Shown here one piece after another: positions 44,416 through 53,507 of a stretch of DNA of 64,000 nt. A program made the position numbers and the translations under genes. The notes beneath the pieces are model-generated. The model was not told the origin of the DNA and ran no database searches. It worked only from the letters and a program-made list of their open reading frames with translations. Source of the DNA: Miniphocaeibacter sp012841535 (GTDB lineage Bacteria; Bacillota; Clostridia; Tissierellales; Peptoniphilaceae); assembly GCF_049274025.1 (NCBI RefSeq), contig NZ_JBASRV010000049.1; one strand, 5' to 3'. Within the stretch, counting starts at the first letter, position 1. Every line of letters starts with the position of its first letter.

Positions 44416-46137
44416 CTAATATAAATAACTTTCCGTTATATTTGATTTTTCAATCATATTTTTATAAAGTTTTGATTTTTTTAATAAATCTTTGTGTTTA
44501 CCAATGGAATCAATTTTACCATTATTCATAACTACTATTTTATCTGCATTTTCAACAGACTTTAATCTATGCGAAATAATAACCACCGTTTTATTCTTAA
44601 TTAAAGAATTTAAACTATTCTGTATCTGCATTTCATTTTCAACATCTAAGGAAGCGCTTATCTCATCAAGTAATATAATGGGAGCATTTTTTAAAATCGC
44701 TCTCGCTATGGAAATCCTCTGTCTTTCTCCACCTGAAAGATTACTCCCATTCTCTCCTATTACTGTTTCGTAGCCTTGTGGAAGATTTTTTATAAAGTCA
44801 GTACAATTTGCTAGTCGTGCAGCTTCTTTTACTTCTTCATCTGTTGCTTCTTTATTTCCCATTCTAATGTTTTCCATTATTGAGGTATTAAAAAGCATTA
44901 CATCCTGAAAAACTATGGAAATTTTATCAAACAAGCTGTCAGTATCAATTTTCATTATTTCATTTCCTCCAATGAATAATGAACCTTTATCATAGTCATA
45001 AAGTCTGGACATAAGTCTTAAAACCGTAGTTTTACCGCAGCCTGATGGCCCCACTATTGCAGTTACCTCATCTTGTTTTGCCACAAAGGAAATCCCATCT
45101 ATTACTTTTGTAGCTTCATTATAGGAAAACTCCACATCTTTAATCTCAATATCATAGGTCTTTATATCTACTCGTTCTCCCTTTTGAATTTCAGTATTTC
45201 TCAATTCTCTTATTCTGTTTATTCTTGCGTCTAAATACATTATTTCACCAATATTTTCATAGAGACCTTCAGTTGTAAATACAATTTTCGCAGAACCTAT
45301 TACGTATCCTAGAAAATAAAGCAGACTAATATCTCCATTAATATATAAATTCGTTCCAAATAAAATAATAAATCCAAGAGCAAACTTTAAAATCGTAGAC
45401 GATAATAATAAAGGCAAAGCTTGAGAAAATTCAGATGTAATATGTATCTTTTCTGATTTGTCCATTTCCCATAGTAAGTCTTCCCTGACCTTATAGCCCT
45501 GATTATAACTCCTAATCTCCTGTTGTAATTCTATTGCTTCTTGAAATTTATCAGAATTAACTCGAAGTTGATTATAGTACTTTGTGGAACCGTAAACCTG
45601 CATCCTTTTACTTAAAAGTAACAAGACAAAGCTTATAATTACAGGCAAAATAATAGCCAGGGCCATTTTAAAATTATTTGCCAGCATAGAAATACAAACT
45701 ATTATTAAAAACAAAATCAATCCTATTGCTTGAGGAATAGCATGACTTAAGGCATGTTCTATAGCTTCAACATCCTTCATTATAGTTTGAGCTAAGTCAG
45801 AAACGTCGTGTCTTGAAAAATAGGATAACGGTAACTCTTTTAAAATGTTGGCAATGTCAATTCTCAAATTTTTACTTTCTCTATAAGTTTCCGTATATAA
45901 AGTATTGTAGTTGACGTATAAAAACATGTACATTACAACCGCTATTCCTAAAATCATAAATACATATAACATTGGAGTTTTCAAATTCCCCATTAATAAA
46001 TCTCTTATGAAATACATCACGAACATCAAAGGAAGCATATAAGAAATATATGAAAATACAGTAGAAACACTGGCTTTTATTAATCCCTTAGCTCCTTTAT
46101 CTGTTAATTGAAAAACTTCTTTAATTTTATCTACCAT
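44416..46137 (-). CDS. ABC transporter ATPase/permease, YbtQ/IrtB-like (second half-transporter)
   Basis: A 573-residue type IV (exporter-fold) half-transporter. About six transmembrane helices occupy residues 1-310. The ATPase domain has Walker A GPSGCGKTTVLRLMSRLYD, Q-loop VFQDVMLFNTSIMENIRMG, signature LSGGERQRISIARAIL, Walker B ILLDEISASLD and ISHRLKSV. Walker B is followed by IS rather than AT/PT. It overlaps its partner by 11 bases; the ATG with GGAGGATAT is the start. The Fur-box promoter suggests iron-siderophore import, as for YbtPQ and IrtAB, whose exporter-like fold works in import. Confidence 0.85.
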   Translation of the reverse strand: MVDKIKEVFQLTDKGAKGLIKASVSTVFSYISYMLPLMFVMYFIRDLLMGNLKTPMLYVFMILGIAVVMYMFLYVNYNTLYTETYRESKNLRIDIANILKELPLSYFSRHDVSDLAQTIMKDVEAIEHALSHAIPQAIGLILFLIIVCISMLANNFKMALAIILPVIISFVLLLLSKRMQVYGSTKYYNQLRVNSDKFQEAIELQQEIRSYNQGYKVREDLLWEMDKSEKIHITSEFSQALPLLLSSTILKFALGFIILFGTNLYINGDISLLYFLGYVIGSAKIVFTTEGLYENIGEIMYLDARINRIRELRNTEIQKGERVDIKTYDIEIKDVEFSYNEATKVIDGISFVAKQDEVTAIVGPSGCGKTTVLRLMSRLYDYDKGSLFIGGNEIMKIDTDSLFDKISIVFQDVMLFNTSIMENIRMGNKEATDEEVKEAARLANCTDFIKNLPQGYETVIGENGSNLSGGERQRISIARAILKNAPIILLDEISASLDVENEMQIQNSLNSLIKNKTVVIISHRLKSVENADKIVVMNNGKIDSIGKHKDLLKKSKLYKNMIEKSNITESYLY

Positions 46138-47872
46138 ATATCCTCCAATCATTTGCCTTAGAGAAAATATCTTGAAAATATTTATACTTACCTTCCAAAT
46201 TCATCAGCTCTCTGTCTTTACCTCTTTCTATAATATCGCCATCCTCAATTACGAGAATTTCATCTACGTTCTTTATAGAACTTAACCTATGAGCAATCAT
46301 TATAACTGTTTTATCCTTCATAAGGTTGGAGAAAGCTCGTTGAATTTCATATTCATTTTCAGGATCCGCAGCTGCCGAAGCCTCATCGAGAATAACTATG
46401 TTTGCATTTTTCAATATTGCTCTTGCAATGGCAATCCTTTGAATTTCCCCTCCCGAAAGGTGTACTCCTTTACTTCCAATTACAGTATTCTCTCTACTTT
46501 TAAATTTATTGATTATATCGTTACAGTTTGCTTTTTCCATGGCATCCATAACTTCTTCATAACTTGCATTTTCTTTTCCCATTTTTACATTTTCAAATAT
46601 ACTGACTTTAAATAATTTAGTATTTTGAAATACAAAAGCTATATTTTCTGACAGAGCTTTTTCTGAATAAGTTGAAATATCATTTCCCCCTATTAAAACG
46701 CTGCCTTCGTTCACTTTATAAAATCCTGAAATCAATTTTGCAATTGTGGACTTACCGCTTCCCGACTTCCCTACAAGAGCATAGGTCTGTTTCTCTTTAA
46801 GTTTAAAGCTGATATTTTCCAAAATATAGTCTTCTGAATATTTAAATGATACATTTTTAAATTCTATATTGAAATTACTGAAATCCTCTAAAGTTCCATA
46901 TCTAACCTTGTCCTTTGACATCTCAGTAAATAAATTTTCAAGCTTTTCCACCGCTTGAACTCCTAAGAATCCATTCATTCCCACGTACATAACCTTTGTA
47001 AAAGTAAGATTCAATATTCCGGAAACCACTGCACAATAAACAATCTTACATAAAATAAGCCTTGGATCTTCCCCTCTATTTATGAAGATAACCGAAAAAG
47101 GAACTGTAAAAGCTACGAAAATATTCAATAAAATCTGAAATAACACATAGGGAGTTCTAGTACTTAAAGAATAATTTAAAACGTATTTTGAATAATCTAC
47201 AATAGCCTTATAAAACGCTTTAAAAGATTGTACTGTACCCTTGAAAATTTTAACAACTTGCATGCCTCTTACATACTCTATAGATTCACTATTTAACCTT
47301 TCCAAGGATTCAGTATACAACCTCATAAATTCCTTATTACCCATCATAGCTTTAATAGTTATACCCGATACTAAAATTACAAGAAGCATTAATATTCCCA
47401 GTCTTATATCTATATAAAAAGTCATAGCTACTAAAAGTAAAGGGGTTACTATTACAGAAGCATTGTCGGGAATTAAATGAGCGACAATACTGTGAGTTTC
47501 CACTGCATTATCATCTATAATTCTCTTTATCTTCCCAGAAGAATTTTCATCAAAAAATGAAAAAGAAGCTTTCAATAAATTCTTGGCCCCTTCTTTCCTA
47601 AGATTTGTCTCTAAACGAAAGCCTAATAAATGTGACATCATAACTGCTAAAATATAGATGAATCCATAAGCTATCATCAAACCCACTATTATAATTGCAT
47701 AGGTTTTACTTTTCACAGCATTGCCTCTCATTATAAATTCATTTAAAAATTTCCAAAAAAACCAGTAGGGCATAACTGCGGTTATAGAAGCAAGAACCGA
47801 TAAAAAAATAGATATGTAAGCGTAATGATTCTTCTCCGGAGTATATTTTAAAAGTCTTTTATATGTATTCAT
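46127..47872 (-). CDS. ABC transporter ATPase/permease, YbtP/IrtA-like (first half-transporter)
   Basis: A 581-residue half-transporter with an N-terminal six-helix domain. The ATPase shows Walker A GKSGSGKSTIAKLISGFYK, Q-loop VFQNTKLFKVSIFENVKMG, signature LSGGEIQRIAIARAIL, Walker B VILDEASAAADPENE and IAHRLSSI. The signature has EIQ in place of the more usual EKQ/ERQ. The start is the ATG after AGGAGGTATT; an in-frame upstream ATG lies inside a Fur box. It is first in the Fur-controlled operon and probably heterodimerises with the next gene. No siderophore-binding (FAD) domain is fused, unlike mycobacterial IrtA. Confidence 0.85.
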   Translation of the reverse strand: MNTYKRLLKYTPEKNHYAYISIFLSVLASITAVMPYWFFWKFLNEFIMRGNAVKSKTYAIIIVGLMIAYGFIYILAVMMSHLLGFRLETNLRKEGAKNLLKASFSFFDENSSGKIKRIIDDNAVETHSIVAHLIPDNASVIVTPLLLVAMTFYIDIRLGILMLLVILVSGITIKAMMGNKEFMRLYTESLERLNSESIEYVRGMQVVKIFKGTVQSFKAFYKAIVDYSKYVLNYSLSTRTPYVLFQILLNIFVAFTVPFSVIFINRGEDPRLILCKIVYCAVVSGILNLTFTKVMYVGMNGFLGVQAVEKLENLFTEMSKDKVRYGTLEDFSNFNIEFKNVSFKYSEDYILENISFKLKEKQTYALVGKSGSGKSTIAKLISGFYKVNEGSVLIGGNDISTYSEKALSENIAFVFQNTKLFKVSIFENVKMGKENASYEEVMDAMEKANCNDIINKFKSRENTVIGSKGVHLSGGEIQRIAIARAILKNANIVILDEASAAADPENEYEIQRAFSNLMKDKTVIMIAHRLSSIKNVDEILVIEDGDIIERGKDRELMNLEGKYKYFQDIFSKANDWRIYGR

Positions 47873-47895
47873 AATACCTCCTATTAAATTATTAT

Positions 47896-47910
47896 TGATA
47901 ATTATTATCA
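47896..47910. promoter_or_regulatory. Fur box 2, just upstream of the ABC gene start
   Basis: TGATAATTATTATCA, a perfect 7-1-7 inverted repeat matching the Fur/ferric uptake consensus, 24 bases before the start codon of the first ABC gene and next to its ribosome binding site. Confidence 0.8.
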
Positions 47911-47930
47911 TTTATTTTTTTAAAAAATAT

Positions 47931-47966
47931 CAAGTTCATTGACATGATAATTGTCCATAGAACTTG
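47931..47966. repeat. Inverted repeat between the two Fur boxes
   Basis: Arms CAAGTTC (47931-47937) and GAACTTG (47960-47966) with inner GACA/TGTC arms around TGATAAT. It would form a stem-loop in the leader RNA of the ABC operon. It has no T-run, so it is not a standard terminator. Confidence 0.5.
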
Positions 47967-47972
47967 ATTGAT

Positions 47973-48020
47973 TGATAATTATTATCATAATCATTGTACC
48001 ACATTAATATTAAATTTCAA
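47973..48020 (-). promoter_or_regulatory. Promoter of the ABC operon with Fur box 1
   Basis: On the minus strand, -35 TTGAAA (48015-48020), a 16-base spacer and -10 TACAAT (47993-47998). A second perfect TGATAATTATTATCA lies at 47973-47987 across the expected transcription start. GATTATGATAAT extends the match upstream, giving overlapping Fur hexamers. Repression by iron-loaded Fur is the natural reading. Confidence 0.8.
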
Positions 48021-48142
48021 GTTTTAGTTTTCTTCTGCTATTTTCAAATAATTTCCAAATTTACCTTAAAATTCTATAACTTCCCATTATAATAATCCTT
48101 GATTTAATAATTTTTTTATAATGATAGATTGTAAAATTAAAT

Positions 48143-48727
48143 GCAACACCTAAAATAGAAAACTATGAAATTAATTCAGCACAAGATATTAAAGAGGCTT
48201 TAAAAGATTTCTTGTCAGGAACAATAGAAGGATTATTAAAAGCAGAATTAGATGAGCATTTGGACTATGATTATGGAGAAACACCACTGTCATTAAATAC
48301 TAGAAATGGTTCCAGTTCTAAAAAAGTGAAATCAACATACGGAGAACTTGATGTTGATATTCCTAGAGATAGAGAATCTACCTTTGAACCTATAGTATTA
48401 AAGAAATATCAAAAAGACATTTCTAATATAGAAAATCAAATAATATCCATATATGCAAAAGAAATGACCACAAGAGATATATCAAGTCACATAAAACAAA
48501 TATACGGATTTGGAATATCTGAAAGCATGGTAAGTCAAATAACCAATAAGATATTACCAACAATAAAAGAGTGGCAAAATAGACCTTTGGAAAGAATATA
48601 TCCTTTCGTATCTTTAGACGCTATACACTACAACGTAAGAGAAAATGGAGTAATCGTCAAGAAGGCTGTATATATTGTCTTAGGCTATAATTTAAACGGA
48701 CTTAAAGAAGTGTTCGGCATGGAATAG
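48143..48727 (+). pseudogene. IS256-family (mutator) transposase, N-terminal remnant
   Basis: About 190 codons matching the N-terminal half of IS256-type transposases: INSAQDIKEALKDFLSGTIE, GLLKAELDEHLDYDYG, SSSKKVKSTYGELDVDIPRD, FEPIVLKKYQKDISNIENQI and YPFVSLDAIHYNVRENG with the first catalytic Asp. No ATG is in frame (an in-frame TAG precedes it), and the frame ends at a TAG after VFGME. The next bases continue the family (GENESAK) in another frame for a few codons, after which similarity is lost. Confidence 0.85.
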
Positions 48728-48850
48728 GTGAAAATGAATCAGCAAAATATTCGCTCTGGAAAAAGTCCAACTTTTTGGGGTCACCTTAATAGCAGGTGGT
48801 TTTATGTTTCGTACGCTACGCGTACTCAACTGTCTAAAGACAAAAACAAA

Positions 48851-48888
48851 AATTCAATAATTGGGAAATATTTCCCAATTATTGAATT
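48851..48888 (-). terminator. 38-bp perfect palindrome, probable distal terminator of the uxa operon
   Basis: The arm AATTCAATAATTGGGAAAT is followed at once by its exact reverse complement, 19 plus 19 bases with no spacer. On the minus strand it is followed by TTTTTGTTTTTG, so as RNA it would be a strong hairpin with a T-rich tail, about 180 bases past uxaA. The 48728-49066 stretch otherwise holds only this, the next hairpin, and a 14-bp palindrome GAAATTCGAATTTC at 48952-48965. Confidence 0.6.
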
Positions 48889-48904
48889 AAAATCACCTAA
48901 GAGA

Positions 48905-48926
48905 AAAACTGTTAATTGACAGTTTT
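48905..48926 (-). terminator. Second hairpin downstream of uxaA
   Basis: The arms AAAACTGT and ACAGTTTT with a 6-base loop are followed on the minus strand by TTC, giving a tail of five T. It stands between uxaA and the long palindrome, so the two may act in tandem. Confidence 0.5.
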
Positions 48927-49066
48927 AATTAACTATGTCAGAATATAGCTAGAAATTCGAATTTCAGAAATTTAATAGACTAAAATATTTTTTGATAATA
49001 ATATTAAGAAATATTATATTGTTTATCTTAATCTAGAAACCGAAACACAAAACTATTTACACTCCC

Positions 49067-50557
49067 TTATAAGATTACTCCATCTTTAAATATTGTTATA
49101 CTTTTAAAACCATTTTTTTCATTGTTTGTTAATTCACCTGAAGCTACTTTTACAATATAGTCTAAAAAGGATTCTGTTAATGTTTCAAAATCTATACCAT
49201 TAAGTAATTGTCCTGCATCAAAATCTATCCAATGTGGTTTTTTCTCAGCTAGTTCACTATTAGAAGACAATTTTATAGTTGGAACTATATTTCCAAAAGG
49301 ATTACCCCTTCCTGTTGTAAAAACAATTAAATTAACACCTGAAGCAACTAGGTTAGTGGTGGATACTTGATCATTACCAGAACCATTTAATAAAAAGAAA
49401 CCGGCCTTGTCTATTTGTTCCCCATAGTTTAAAACCCCTACTATTTCAGAACTTCCACCTTTTTGAATACATCCTAAAGATTTATCTTCTAAAGTTGTAA
49501 TACCCCCTTTTTTGTTACCTGGTGAAGGGTTCTCATATATTTCTTGATTATATTTTTTAAAATAATTTTTATAACCATTAATTAAATCTACAATTTTACC
49601 AAAAACCTCTTTATCTTTAGCTCTGGCCATTAATAAATGTTCTGCTCCAAACATCTCTGGAACCTCACTAATAACTGTACTTCCTCCATAAGAAACAATT
49701 TCATCATTTACCTTACCTGAAAGAACATTTGCAGTTATTCCTGAAAATGCATCAGAGCCACCACATTTAAATCCTATTTTCAACTTATCTATTCCAACTT
49801 CTTTTCTTTCAAATTTAGCTGCATAATCAACTAATTCCCCTAATAAATTCATAGCTTCTAAATATTCATCTTTAACATTTTGTATAGTTAAAAACTTAAT
49901 TCTATCTTTATTATATTCTCCAAGAAAAGGTTTGAAAATTTCTAAATAGTTATTCTCACAACCAAGACTTAAAACCAAAACACCTCCGGCGTTAGGATTT
50001 TTAATTATACCGGAAAGTATTTTTTGAGTTATTTCTAAATCGTCACCTAATTGACTACAACCCATATCATGAGTTATGGCAACTATATCATCTACCTTAT
50101 TACCGTACTTTTCTTTAGCCAATTTAGTTAAATTTTTTGCTGTTTGATTAATACAGCCAACTGTAGGTACTATCCAAATTTCATTTCGTGTACCAACATT
50201 ACCATCTTCTCTTATATAGCCATTAAACGTTGGTGTTTTTTCCTTCTTATAATTAAAATTAATGGTTTCTTTATTGTATTTATAGTCTATAATATCCTCA
50301 AGATTGGTTTTTACATTATCGGTATGAACATGGTCGCCTATATTAATATTATCAATAGCCTTTCCAATAATTTCACCGTATTTAATTATATTTTCTCCGA
50401 TATTAATATTCTTAATTGCAATTTTATGACCAACTGGAATTTCAGAATTAATTTCAATTTCAGTATCTTTAAAAATAATTTTGTCTTCTCTTTTTAAATT
50501 CTTTATTGCAACAACAACATTATCATTTTCATTAATTTGTAAAATTTTATTATTCAT
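49067..50557 (-). CDS. uxaA: Altronate dehydratase
   Basis: A 496-residue full-length UxaA that dehydrates D-altronate to 2-keto-3-deoxy-gluconate. The N-terminal SAF domain (about 1-95) has the VPVGHKIAIKNI-like stretch (IPVGHKIAIKNINIGENIIK). The catalytic part shows GYIREDGNVGTRNEIWIVPT, THDMGCSQLGDDLE, LSLGCENN, KCGGSDAFSGITANV and FTTGRGNPFG, with Cys residues that fit the family's iron requirement. It is third after uxaC and uxaB, 7 bases after uxaB. Confidence 0.94.
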   Translation of the reverse strand: MNNKILQINENDNVVVAIKNLKREDKIIFKDTEIEINSEIPVGHKIAIKNINIGENIIKYGEIIGKAIDNINIGDHVHTDNVKTNLEDIIDYKYNKETINFNYKKEKTPTFNGYIREDGNVGTRNEIWIVPTVGCINQTAKNLTKLAKEKYGNKVDDIVAITHDMGCSQLGDDLEITQKILSGIIKNPNAGGVLVLSLGCENNYLEIFKPFLGEYNKDRIKFLTIQNVKDEYLEAMNLLGELVDYAAKFERKEVGIDKLKIGFKCGGSDAFSGITANVLSGKVNDEIVSYGGSTVISEVPEMFGAEHLLMARAKDKEVFGKIVDLINGYKNYFKKYNQEIYENPSPGNKKGGITTLEDKSLGCIQKGGSSEIVGVLNYGEQIDKAGFFLLNGSGNDQVSTTNLVASGVNLIVFTTGRGNPFGNIVPTIKLSSNSELAEKKPHWIDFDAGQLLNGIDFETLTESFLDYIVKVASGELTNNEKNGFKSITIFKDGVIL

Positions 50558-50564
50558 TCCTCAC

Positions 50565-52031
50565 CTATTTAATATTTTCTATAGTTTTAATTATTCCTTT
50601 TTCTTCAATACTGTTTAAATAATATAATACTTCTTCAAATAGACCATTTATTTCTAACAAATTAATTCCCCAAATATCTTTATTTTCTAATATCTTTTCT
50701 AATATAATATTAATGTTTTCTTCTTTCCATACATTTTCAAAAAATTTTAGAATATTAGTATCATCTTTTATCTCGTATTCTGAATTATTTAAATCCTTTC
50801 CAAAAAAGTTATTATCTTTCTCTTCTATTTTATAAAATCGAATTAATGATGCTAGGGAGAATGTTAATCCTCGAGGAATTTTATTAAATTTATTATAATA
50901 ATCCAATAAACTACTTAAACATCTTTCCTTATATTTAGCTACGGAGTTTAAAGAAATATCCAATAAGCTGTGGTCAATAAAAGGATTTTTAAATCTATCC
51001 TTTACTGAACTAGAGAAACTTATTAATTCATCTTCGTCCATATCAATAGTAGGTATTACTTCTTTTTTTATTACTAAATCATAAAAGTCATTAAAAGCAC
51101 TATCTTCCATCATATCTCTAACTATCTTAAACCCAGAAAGATAAGCCGCTAAAGCCATAGAAGTATGGGCTCCATTTAAAATTCTAACCTTCCTAATCTT
51201 ATATGGCTTAACATTATCTGTCCAAATAATATTTGCCTTTGTCTTATGAACTGGAAACTTAATCGCATCTTCCTTTGTACCTTCTATAACCCAAAGGTTG
51301 AAAATTTCACTAGTTACCAGAATTTCGTCCTTGTAACCCAATTTTTCTTCTATTTCTTTTATATTATTTTTAGGATATCCTGTCACAATTCTATCAACTA
51401 ACGTATTTAGAAACTTATTGTTTTCTTCTACCCATTTCCTGAATTTATCTGGTAATTTCCAATCTTCAATATGTTTTAAAACTATTCTTTTTAATTCTCT
51501 ACCATTATTATCAATTAATTCCACTGGAATAAATAATAACCCCTTAGATTCATCGCCATTAAAATGTAAATATCTTGTATATAATAATTTTGTTATTTTA
51601 GCTGGAAAAGATTTTGGATAATTCTCTTTAAAATCAACTTCTTCATATGCAATTCCAGCTTCTGTTGTATTTGAAATAATAATTGATAACTCTTCACTTT
51701 TTATAACTTCTTCATATCTTTTAAAATCTTCGGCCTTATATGGATTTACCATATCAGAAATACTAGTTACGATTTTAGATTCTTCTTTAGGTTTTCCATT
51801 ATCTAAACCTCTCATAACCAAAGTATAGTTAAAGTTCTGTTTTTTAAACCTATCTAAATTTCCTCTTTCAGTAGCCTTAGCTACTACTAGAGATGATTTT
51901 AAACTTTCATCATCATTACTTAAATCAATAATCCAATCGACAAATCCTCTTAGAAAGTTTCCTTGTCCAAATTGAAGAATTTTTTTAGGATATTTAGAAT
52001 TATCTTTTATTATTTTGTCTTTTATTTCCAT
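50565..52031 (-). CDS. uxaB: Tagaturonate reductase (altronate oxidoreductase)
   Basis: A 488-residue long-chain polyol dehydrogenase-type enzyme that reduces D-tagaturonate to D-altronate with NADH. Visible are the nucleotide-binding ILQFGQGNFLRGFVDWIID, SNTTEAGIAY, and the catalytic-region VRILNGAHTSMALAAYLSGF with KVRILNGAHT His. UxaB rather than UxuB (fructuronate reductase) is favoured by this N-terminus and the adjacent uxaA. It has AGGAGATAAT before the ATG. Confidence 0.92.
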   Translation of the reverse strand: MEIKDKIIKDNSKYPKKILQFGQGNFLRGFVDWIIDLSNDDESLKSSLVVAKATERGNLDRFKKQNFNYTLVMRGLDNGKPKEESKIVTSISDMVNPYKAEDFKRYEEVIKSEELSIIISNTTEAGIAYEEVDFKENYPKSFPAKITKLLYTRYLHFNGDESKGLLFIPVELIDNNGRELKRIVLKHIEDWKLPDKFRKWVEENNKFLNTLVDRIVTGYPKNNIKEIEEKLGYKDEILVTSEIFNLWVIEGTKEDAIKFPVHKTKANIIWTDNVKPYKIRKVRILNGAHTSMALAAYLSGFKIVRDMMEDSAFNDFYDLVIKKEVIPTIDMDEDELISFSSSVKDRFKNPFIDHSLLDISLNSVAKYKERCLSSLLDYYNKFNKIPRGLTFSLASLIRFYKIEEKDNNFFGKDLNNSEYEIKDDTNILKFFENVWKEENINIILEKILENKDIWGINLLEINGLFEEVLYYLNSIEEKGIIKTIENIK

Positions 52032-52086
52032 ATTATCTCCTAAATTGATTTAATTAAATAAATCATTATTATAAAATCTACTACAT

Positions 52087-53490
52087 TTATTTAATTTTTA
52101 TATATTTTTTTGCATTATAAAAGCTTATATTTTTAACTATTTCTCCTAAAAATTCCTTATTCCAAGGATATTCTCCTAATTCTACATATTCACCTAAAAT
52201 ATTACAAAGTATTCTTCTGAAATAGTCATGTCTTGGATAAGATAAAAATGATCTTGAATCTGTTAACATTCCAATAAAATTAGATAAAATTCCACTAGCT
52301 GCTAAATCTTTTATTTGCTTAGTCATTCCATCTTTATGGTCTAAAAACCACCAAGCAGTTCCAAATTGAATTTTGGATATTCCATATTCTTCTCCTTGAA
52401 AACATCCGGCAATTGTTGATAATACATAATTATCTTTCGGATTTAATGAAAATAAAATTGTTCTAGGTAATTCATCTGTTAAGTCCATTGCACTAAGTAA
52501 TTGACCTAGCTCTTTAGCATATTTATAATCATTAACAGAGTCGTAGCCAGTATCAGGTCCTAATTTATTGAACATTCTTTCGTTATTATTTCTTAAGGCA
52601 CCAATGTGTAGTTCCATAACCCAGTCATATTTTTTATATTCTTTTGCTAAGAAAATCATAAGTTCAGTTTTGTATTTATCTTCTTCATCCTTACTTATTT
52701 TCCCGCCATTTAAGCCTTTAGCAATTATATTTTCTAACTCCTCTTCTGAAGCTCTTCTATAAGGAATATAATTAAAGGCATGATCACAAGCTGCACATCC
52801 ATTATCATTAAAATAAGCTATTCTTTTAGCTAATGCTGTTTTTAAATCTTTAAAACTCTCAATTTCAATGCCAGAAATATTAGACAATTCTCCTATATAT
52901 TCTTTATAATCACCAGTTTCTATGTTTAAGGCTTTATCTGGTCTCATAGCTGGTAAAACTTTTGTCTTAAATTTCCCCTCTTCCTTAATTTTTTTATGAT
53001 ATTTTAAATCATCAATAGGGTCATTTGTCGTACAAACTGCATATACATTAGATTTTTCAATTAATTTTCTTGCTTTAAATTCATCAGTTTCCAATAATTG
53101 ATTGACTTTTTCCCAAATTTCTTGACAGGTATTTTCATTAAGTTCAGTATCAATTCCAAAAAAGGTTTTTAATTCTAAGTGTGTCCAATGATATAAAGGA
53201 TTTCCTATTAATAACGGAACAACCTTAGACCATTCTTTAAACTTTTCAAAATCTGAAGCTTTTCCTGTAATTTTTTCTTCAGATATACCATGAGCACGCA
53301 TGACTCTCCATTTATAATGGTCTCCCCCTAACCATGCATCAGTAATATTTCGAAATTGTTTATTCTCCCATATTTCCTTAGCTTCTAGATGACAATGAAA
53401 ATCAAATATTGGCATGTCCTTTGCAAATTCTTCATATAAATATTTACCATACTTGTTATGTAACATAAAGTCATTATTAATTACTTTCAT
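52087..53490 (-). CDS. uxaC: Uronate isomerase
   Basis: A 467-residue amidohydrolase-superfamily isomerase that converts D-galacturonate to tagaturonate (and D-glucuronate to fructuronate). The metal-ligand motif IFDFHCHLEAKEIWENKQF is near the N-terminus. WLGGDHYKWRVMRAHGI, CTTNDPIDDL, ELHIGALRNNN and LTDSRSFLSYPRHDYFRRI follow. The start is the ATG after AAAGGAGTTAAA; an upstream TTG is not used. It is first in the uxaC-uxaB-uxaA order, directly behind the LacI-type regulator and a 14-bp operator. Confidence 0.95.
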   Translation of the reverse strand: MKVINNDFMLHNKYGKYLYEEFAKDMPIFDFHCHLEAKEIWENKQFRNITDAWLGGDHYKWRVMRAHGISEEKITGKASDFEKFKEWSKVVPLLIGNPLYHWTHLELKTFFGIDTELNENTCQEIWEKVNQLLETDEFKARKLIEKSNVYAVCTTNDPIDDLKYHKKIKEEGKFKTKVLPAMRPDKALNIETGDYKEYIGELSNISGIEIESFKDLKTALAKRIAYFNDNGCAACDHAFNYIPYRRASEEELENIIAKGLNGGKISKDEEDKYKTELMIFLAKEYKKYDWVMELHIGALRNNNERMFNKLGPDTGYDSVNDYKYAKELGQLLSAMDLTDELPRTILFSLNPKDNYVLSTIAGCFQGEEYGISKIQFGTAWWFLDHKDGMTKQIKDLAASGILSNFIGMLTDSRSFLSYPRHDYFRRILCNILGEYVELGEYPWNKEFLGEIVKNISFYNAKKYIKIK

Positions 53491-53507
53491 TTTAACTCCT
53501 TTCAATT

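Larger units (their letters stand above)
42595..48950. mobile_element. Accessory island bounded by partial IS256-type transposases
   Basis: This stretch begins about 120 bases after tRNA-Arg and contains, in order, a cut-off regulator, an IS256-type C-terminal fragment, decayed ECF genes, an intact Fur-controlled ABC pair, and an IS256-type N-terminal fragment. Both transposase pieces point the same way and keep their inward-facing halves. No direct repeats or intact ends were found, so the element looks immobile. Boundaries are approximate. Confidence 0.5.

Noticed and set aside
47873..47911. Longer N-terminus for the first ABC transporter protein
   Set aside because: The upstream ATG is within a Fur box and has no ribosome binding site; the later ATG has AGGAGGTATT.
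47931..47966. Intrinsic terminator between the Fur boxes
   Set aside because: The stem is weak and interrupted and no T-run follows on either strand.
48728..48919. 63-codon plus-strand reading frame after the transposase fragment
   Set aside because: It runs through the palindrome, starts at a GTG/ATG by chance and resembles no known protein; the first codons in another frame fit the transposase better.
48900..49066. Duplicate of the tRNA-Arg 3' end as an attachment site at the far side of the island
   Set aside because: I looked for the GATTCCTCTCTGATGCGCCA sequence there and found no match, so tRNA-directed integration is not supported.
50144..50497. 117-codon plus-strand reading frame
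   Set aside because: It is the complement of uxaA, whose protein motifs are unambiguous.
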